From contig NZ_MTAV01000042.1 in the NCBI RefSeq assembly GCF_002154695.1, forward strand, positions 1 through 35,884: a stretch of 35,884 nucleotides of DNA, given 5' to 3'. The notes under the pieces were generated by a model that saw only the letters and a program-made list of their open reading frames with translations, had not been told where the DNA came from and did no database searches. The translations under genes were made by a program, and so were the position numbers. This document shows positions 33,098 through 35,884 of this stretch, piece after piece (the stretch's first letter is position 1; every line of letters begins with the position of its first letter). This DNA comes from Nostoc sp. T09. Lineage in GTDB: Bacteria > Cyanobacteriota > Cyanobacteriia > Cyanobacteriales > Nostocaceae.

Positions 33098-33214
33098 AAA
33101 GCTATTGTATTCACGTTTAAATATTGGCTTTTGAATATTTTAGTAGTAAAAAATCTTCAATTTTTGGTAAACAGCATTTTTAGCATTTGTCCTATTTAGG
33201 GTAATAATTAGGCA

Positions 33215-34177
33215 ATGAAAGGAAGAAAAACACGGCGAAATTTCTTGCTTACCAGTGCTGCTGTAGCTAGCAGCATTGTCACCGCTGACGCCCTGATAAA
33301 TAATACTTCTGGGACACCATCAGCAACAATGCCAGAACGAGTTTTAGGACGCACAGGAGTAAAAGTCCCGATTCTGGGGTTGGGAGGTGCAGGTACAAAC
33401 ACGCCACTAGACAAACCGGATAAAGAACGTGAAGCTGTGGCTATTATTGAAAGAGCAGTTGAACTCGGCATTCGTTACTTTGATACTGCCCGAAGTTATG
33501 GAACAAGTGAAATTCATTTAGGAAAAGTGTTACCAACTCATCGTGCAAAAATTTTCTTAGCGAGTAAAACAGATAAAAGAGATAGAGACGGAGCATGGCG
33601 AGAACTAGAAAGTTCGCTGAAACGTCTCAATACCGATTATCTAGATTTATGGCAACTGCATCATGTTTCTTTTCTCCAAGAAATCGACACCATATTTAGT
33701 GCTTCGGGTGCAATCAAAGCGTTAGAAGAAGCAATGCAGCAAAAAATTGTACGGTTTGTAGGCATTACCGGACACCACGATACACAAGTAATAGCCGAAG
33801 CGCTACGTCGCTTTGAATTTCACACAACTCTTATCCCGATAAATGCTGTAGAAAATCATCATGCAGATTCATTTATTCCAGCAATTCTACCATTAGCAAA
33901 GCAACAAAACTTAGGTGTAATTGCCATGAAAGTTCCTGCTTATGGAAAGTTATTTCAAACAGGTGGTTTGGAAAATATACAGCAAGCTTTAGGATACACC
34001 TTATCTCAGTCAGGGGTTCATTGTTGCATAATTGCTGCTGATAGCGTGCAACAATTAGAAGAGAATGTTCAAGCAGCTGTTTCCTATCAACCTCTAACTA
34101 ATCAGCAACTAGCGACAATTGAGCAGCGTACTCAAGGAATTTGGCAAGATACTACATTTTATCGGTCTTGGAATTAA
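33215..34177 (+). CDS. Tat-exported aldo/keto reductase
   Basis: A 320-residue (alpha/beta)8 oxidoreductase. The N-terminus carries a twin-arginine signal (TRRNFLLTSAAVASS, residues 6-20), so the enzyme is probably exported folded with its NADP(H). The AKR domain begins at about 41 (RVLGRTGVKVPILGLGGAG). Catalytic residues are Asp and Tyr in FDTARSYG (about 89-96), Lys in LASKTDK (about 117-123) and His in LWQLHH (about 142-147). The short C-terminus lacks a ferredoxin domain. The role could be periplasmic aldehyde or ketone reduction. It appears monocistronic. Confidence 0.85.
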   Translation: MKGRKTRRNFLLTSAAVASSIVTADALINNTSGTPSATMPERVLGRTGVKVPILGLGGAGTNTPLDKPDKEREAVAIIERAVELGIRYFDTARSYGTSEIHLGKVLPTHRAKIFLASKTDKRDRDGAWRELESSLKRLNTDYLDLWQLHHVSFLQEIDTIFSASGAIKALEEAMQQKIVRFVGITGHHDTQVIAEALRRFEFHTTLIPINAVENHHADSFIPAILPLAKQQNLGVIAMKVPAYGKLFQTGGLENIQQALGYTLSQSGVHCCIIAADSVQQLEENVQAAVSYQPLTNQQLATIEQRTQGIWQDTTFYRSWN

Positions 34178-34197
34178 TCTAAAACCCCTATTATAAA

Positions 34198-34422
34198 TTG
34201 CTCCCATGCTTTGCGTGGGATCTTATTCGCAGTTATATTGGCGTAATATTCACTCAAGATGAAAATAAGAGTGTGCAAATAATCTGTGCTTTGAATAAAC
34301 CTGCTAGAGATATTCCCAATCAACCAACTTTTAAAGTAGGTATTGCAACCTGCGGTGAGGGAACTTTTATGATTCCCGAAACAGTAAATAGTGTAACTGA
34401 AATTACTTATCTTAGAAACTAA
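34198..34422 (+). pseudogene. Possible remnant ORF
   Basis: A 74-codon ORF opening with TTG inside a CCCATGC/GCGTGGG hairpin that may be the terminator of the preceding gene. The latter part (ALNKPARDIPNQPTFKVGIA, then EGTFMIPETVNSVTEITYL) reads like the end of a real protein, but no good start, ribosome-binding site or known domain is present. It is more likely a 3' gene remnant than a functional gene. Confidence 0.3.
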
Positions 34423-34606
34423 TGCAGTGTTACGCCGTAGGCTATAGCGTTTACCAAGCCAGTGAGGTACAGAAAGAAGTAATTAACCACAGATGAACAC
34501 AGATAAATTCGTACCTTAGCAGACTGGGAACCGCTATAATGCACCTTGAATTGTTGACGGTGCGTTGCGCTACGCGACAACACACCCTACCTTCTTGAAA
34601 TTGGTA
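34423..34606. repeat. Cluster of short interspersed repeats
   Basis: This stretch combines AACCACAGATGAACACAGAT (34479-34498), a dispersed cyanobacterial motif partly echoed at 35759-35768, with a palindromic GCGTTGCGCTACGCGACAAC block (34562-34581) and CACACCCTACC. No gene. Confidence 0.5.
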
Positions 34607-35638
34607 TTATTTTATATTGCTACTTTCTAATTTTACTAAATTCGCAGTATCTGGGAAATCACTAAATACACCATCAATTGCTAAACTGAAAAATAGCTCA
34701 TATTCCCCTTGGGGATCACCTTGAAAGTCGAGAGGTAAAAACAAATCTTCATTCCGGAATGTCCAAGCGTGAACTAGCAAAGAAGCTGCATGAGCATCGG
34801 TGACTAATGATGTAGGCGATATCTGGCGATAAGCCGCTCCGCGTCTACGCAATTTACCATCACTATCTGTAGGCACAAGCAGATTTTTATGAATCCCGAT
34901 CGCCTGTGCATATTGAGCAATCTCTTTTAAACCTGATTTTGTGGCTAAGTCTGCATAGGTGCGACTATCACCATTCACGATAAAATCATAAGGCTGATCA
35001 GTGTTATTGACCAATTGCACCAAAGGTAAATCAGTTTTTGTCGCTAAATATTTGAGGTTGCTGACTTCAAAAGACTGGATGAAAACAGGTGCATTGGCTC
35101 CTTGATAACCGTTCGCCTGTAAAGTTGCCAGTAGGGGTTCCTCCAGGGATAATCCAATAGACTGGAAATAGGTCGGGTGCTTTGTTTCTGGATAAATGCC
35201 AATGGTACGACCAATTGCAATACTTTTAGCCTTGGCTAAAGTGATAATTTCTTGCAATGTCGGAATTTCAAATAATCCATCATAGTTGGTATTTTGCGAT
35301 CGCACTTCGGGAATTCGCTCTTTTGCCCGTAGTGTTTTCAGTTCTGCAAGGGTAAAGTCTTCAGTAAACCAACCTGTTTTAGTTTCCCCATCAATGATTT
35401 TGGTAGTTTGGCGTTGAGCAAATTCTGCATGGCTAGCAACATCAGTAGTTTCCGAAATTTCATTTTCGTGACGAGCAATTAACACACCGTCTTTACTTAC
35501 AACTAAATCAGGTTCAATATAGTCAGCCCCTAAATCAATTGCTAATTCATAAGCAGCCAACGTATGTTCTGGACGGTAGCCGCTAGCACCTCTGTGTCCG
35601 ATAATAATTGGAGGTATACCTTGCAAAGTTGTAGTCAT
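34607..35638 (-). CDS. glpQ: Glycerophosphodiester phosphodiesterase
   Basis: A 343-residue GDPD-family enzyme that cleaves glycerophosphodiesters to glycerol-3-phosphate and an alcohol. The start at ATG 35638 is chosen because GGCAGGTAAGG lies just upstream and homology begins right after it. Motifs are IIGHRGASGYRPEHT (catalytic His and Arg), ADYIEPDLVVSKDG (Glu and Asp metal ligands) and ARHENEIS (second His). TKTGWFTEDFTLAEL and IGIYPETKHP also fit GlpQ-type proteins. No signal peptide is visible, unlike many GlpQ proteins, so it is likely cytosolic. It is a single gene. The symbol reflects the family, not proven orthology. Confidence 0.85.
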   Translation of the reverse strand: MTTTLQGIPPIIIGHRGASGYRPEHTLAAYELAIDLGADYIEPDLVVSKDGVLIARHENEISETTDVASHAEFAQRQTTKIIDGETKTGWFTEDFTLAELKTLRAKERIPEVRSQNTNYDGLFEIPTLQEIITLAKAKSIAIGRTIGIYPETKHPTYFQSIGLSLEEPLLATLQANGYQGANAPVFIQSFEVSNLKYLATKTDLPLVQLVNNTDQPYDFIVNGDSRTYADLATKSGLKEIAQYAQAIGIHKNLLVPTDSDGKLRRRGAAYRQISPTSLVTDAHAASLLVHAWTFRNEDLFLPLDFQGDPQGEYELFFSLAIDGVFSDFPDTANLVKLESSNIK

Positions 35639-35784
35639 TACCTTACCTGCCCAAAAACATCGACATATAATCGGCATACTAAATCAAAAACCGCTAAAAG
35701 GTAAAATCCTCCAAACGGCTATCTTCAAACTTCTAATTATTGATCGCCAAATATTGGAACCACAGATAAACCATCGGTGTTAAT

Positions 35785-35880
35785 CAGTAGACTTCTTGCA
35801 GAAGTCGGTAAAAGGGAAAGGGGGAAAGGGGAAAGAAACTCAAAACCCTTTCCCTTTAACCTTTTCCCTTTCCCCCCTCT
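35785..35880. repeat. Polypurine/polypyrimidine inverted repeat at the window end
   Basis: ACTTCttgcaGAAGT (35791-35805) is followed by AAAAGGGAAAGGGGGAAAGG (about 35810-35829). An opposing CCCTTTCCCTTT/CCTTTTCCCTTTCCCCCC stretch lies at about 35847-35877. The two arms can form a long hairpin. Such runs are common between Nostoc-type genes. The element continues to or past the window edge. Confidence 0.55.
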
Positions 35881-35884
35881 TGCA

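Overview
The window reads as chromosomal DNA of a filamentous (Nostocales-type) cyanobacterium. It has low-to-moderate GC, roughly two dozen copies of the HIP1 octamer GCGATCGC by eye, and several repeat classes typical of heterocystous cyanobacteria: short palindromes, CGCAGAG-type and GGACAAGG-type runs, a 21-bp tandem array, and TGACCAA iterations. Many protein types are cyanobacterial in flavour, such as the CHASE2 kinase, the pentapeptide repeat protein and the tubulin-like/VWA operon. No rRNA, tRNA, CRISPR array, integrase or intact transposase was seen.

Layout. 1-412: repeat mosaic with no gene. 413-4594 (+): four-gene envelope/polyamine-type operon (DUF4178, spermidine-synthase-like protein with a membrane tail, FemAB/GNAT-type protein, two-repeat DUF350 membrane protein). 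4621-5173 (-): decayed small genes (DUF5674-like with a missing middle, plus a gene split by an in-frame stop). 5399-8092 (+): CHASE2-Ser/Thr kinase and a small zinc-ribbon protein. 8098-15934: a region built around two asparagine-synthetase-like enzymes that both lack the glutaminase cysteine, a six-repeat IDGQRPI protein divergent from the first, and a diaminopimelate-decarboxylase-like protein lacking the PLP lysine, overlapping the second. Small membrane and antitoxin-like genes lie between them. 16126-23205: a membrane protein, then an SDR-SDR-flavin monooxygenase-VOC oxidative cluster (+), a membrane GNAT, a DUF218 (SanA/YdcF-like) protein and a DUF3859-like exported protein. 23840-31496 (+): three-gene operon of a VWA/FHA-like membrane protein, an FtsZ/tubulin-like GTPase, and a 1013-residue membrane coiled-coil protein. 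31611-35638: tautomerase-fold protein, TPR-like plus pentapeptide pair, Tat-signal aldo/keto reductase, and glycerophosphodiester phosphodiesterase.

Most noteworthy: (1) the 1013-residue protein of the tubulin operon begins with a domain that aligns along its length with the neighbouring tubulin-like GTPase but has lost both nucleotide-binding glycine motifs, suggesting an active/inactive tubulin pair tied to the membrane and to an extracytoplasmic VWA sensor. (2) The Asn-synthetase-like enzymes, the Lys-less decarboxylase-like protein and the IDGQRPI repeat protein may form an undescribed amide-forming or peptide-modifying system; this is inference only. (3) Interspersed repeats are inserted in frame in at least two genes and appear to have replaced the start region of a third.
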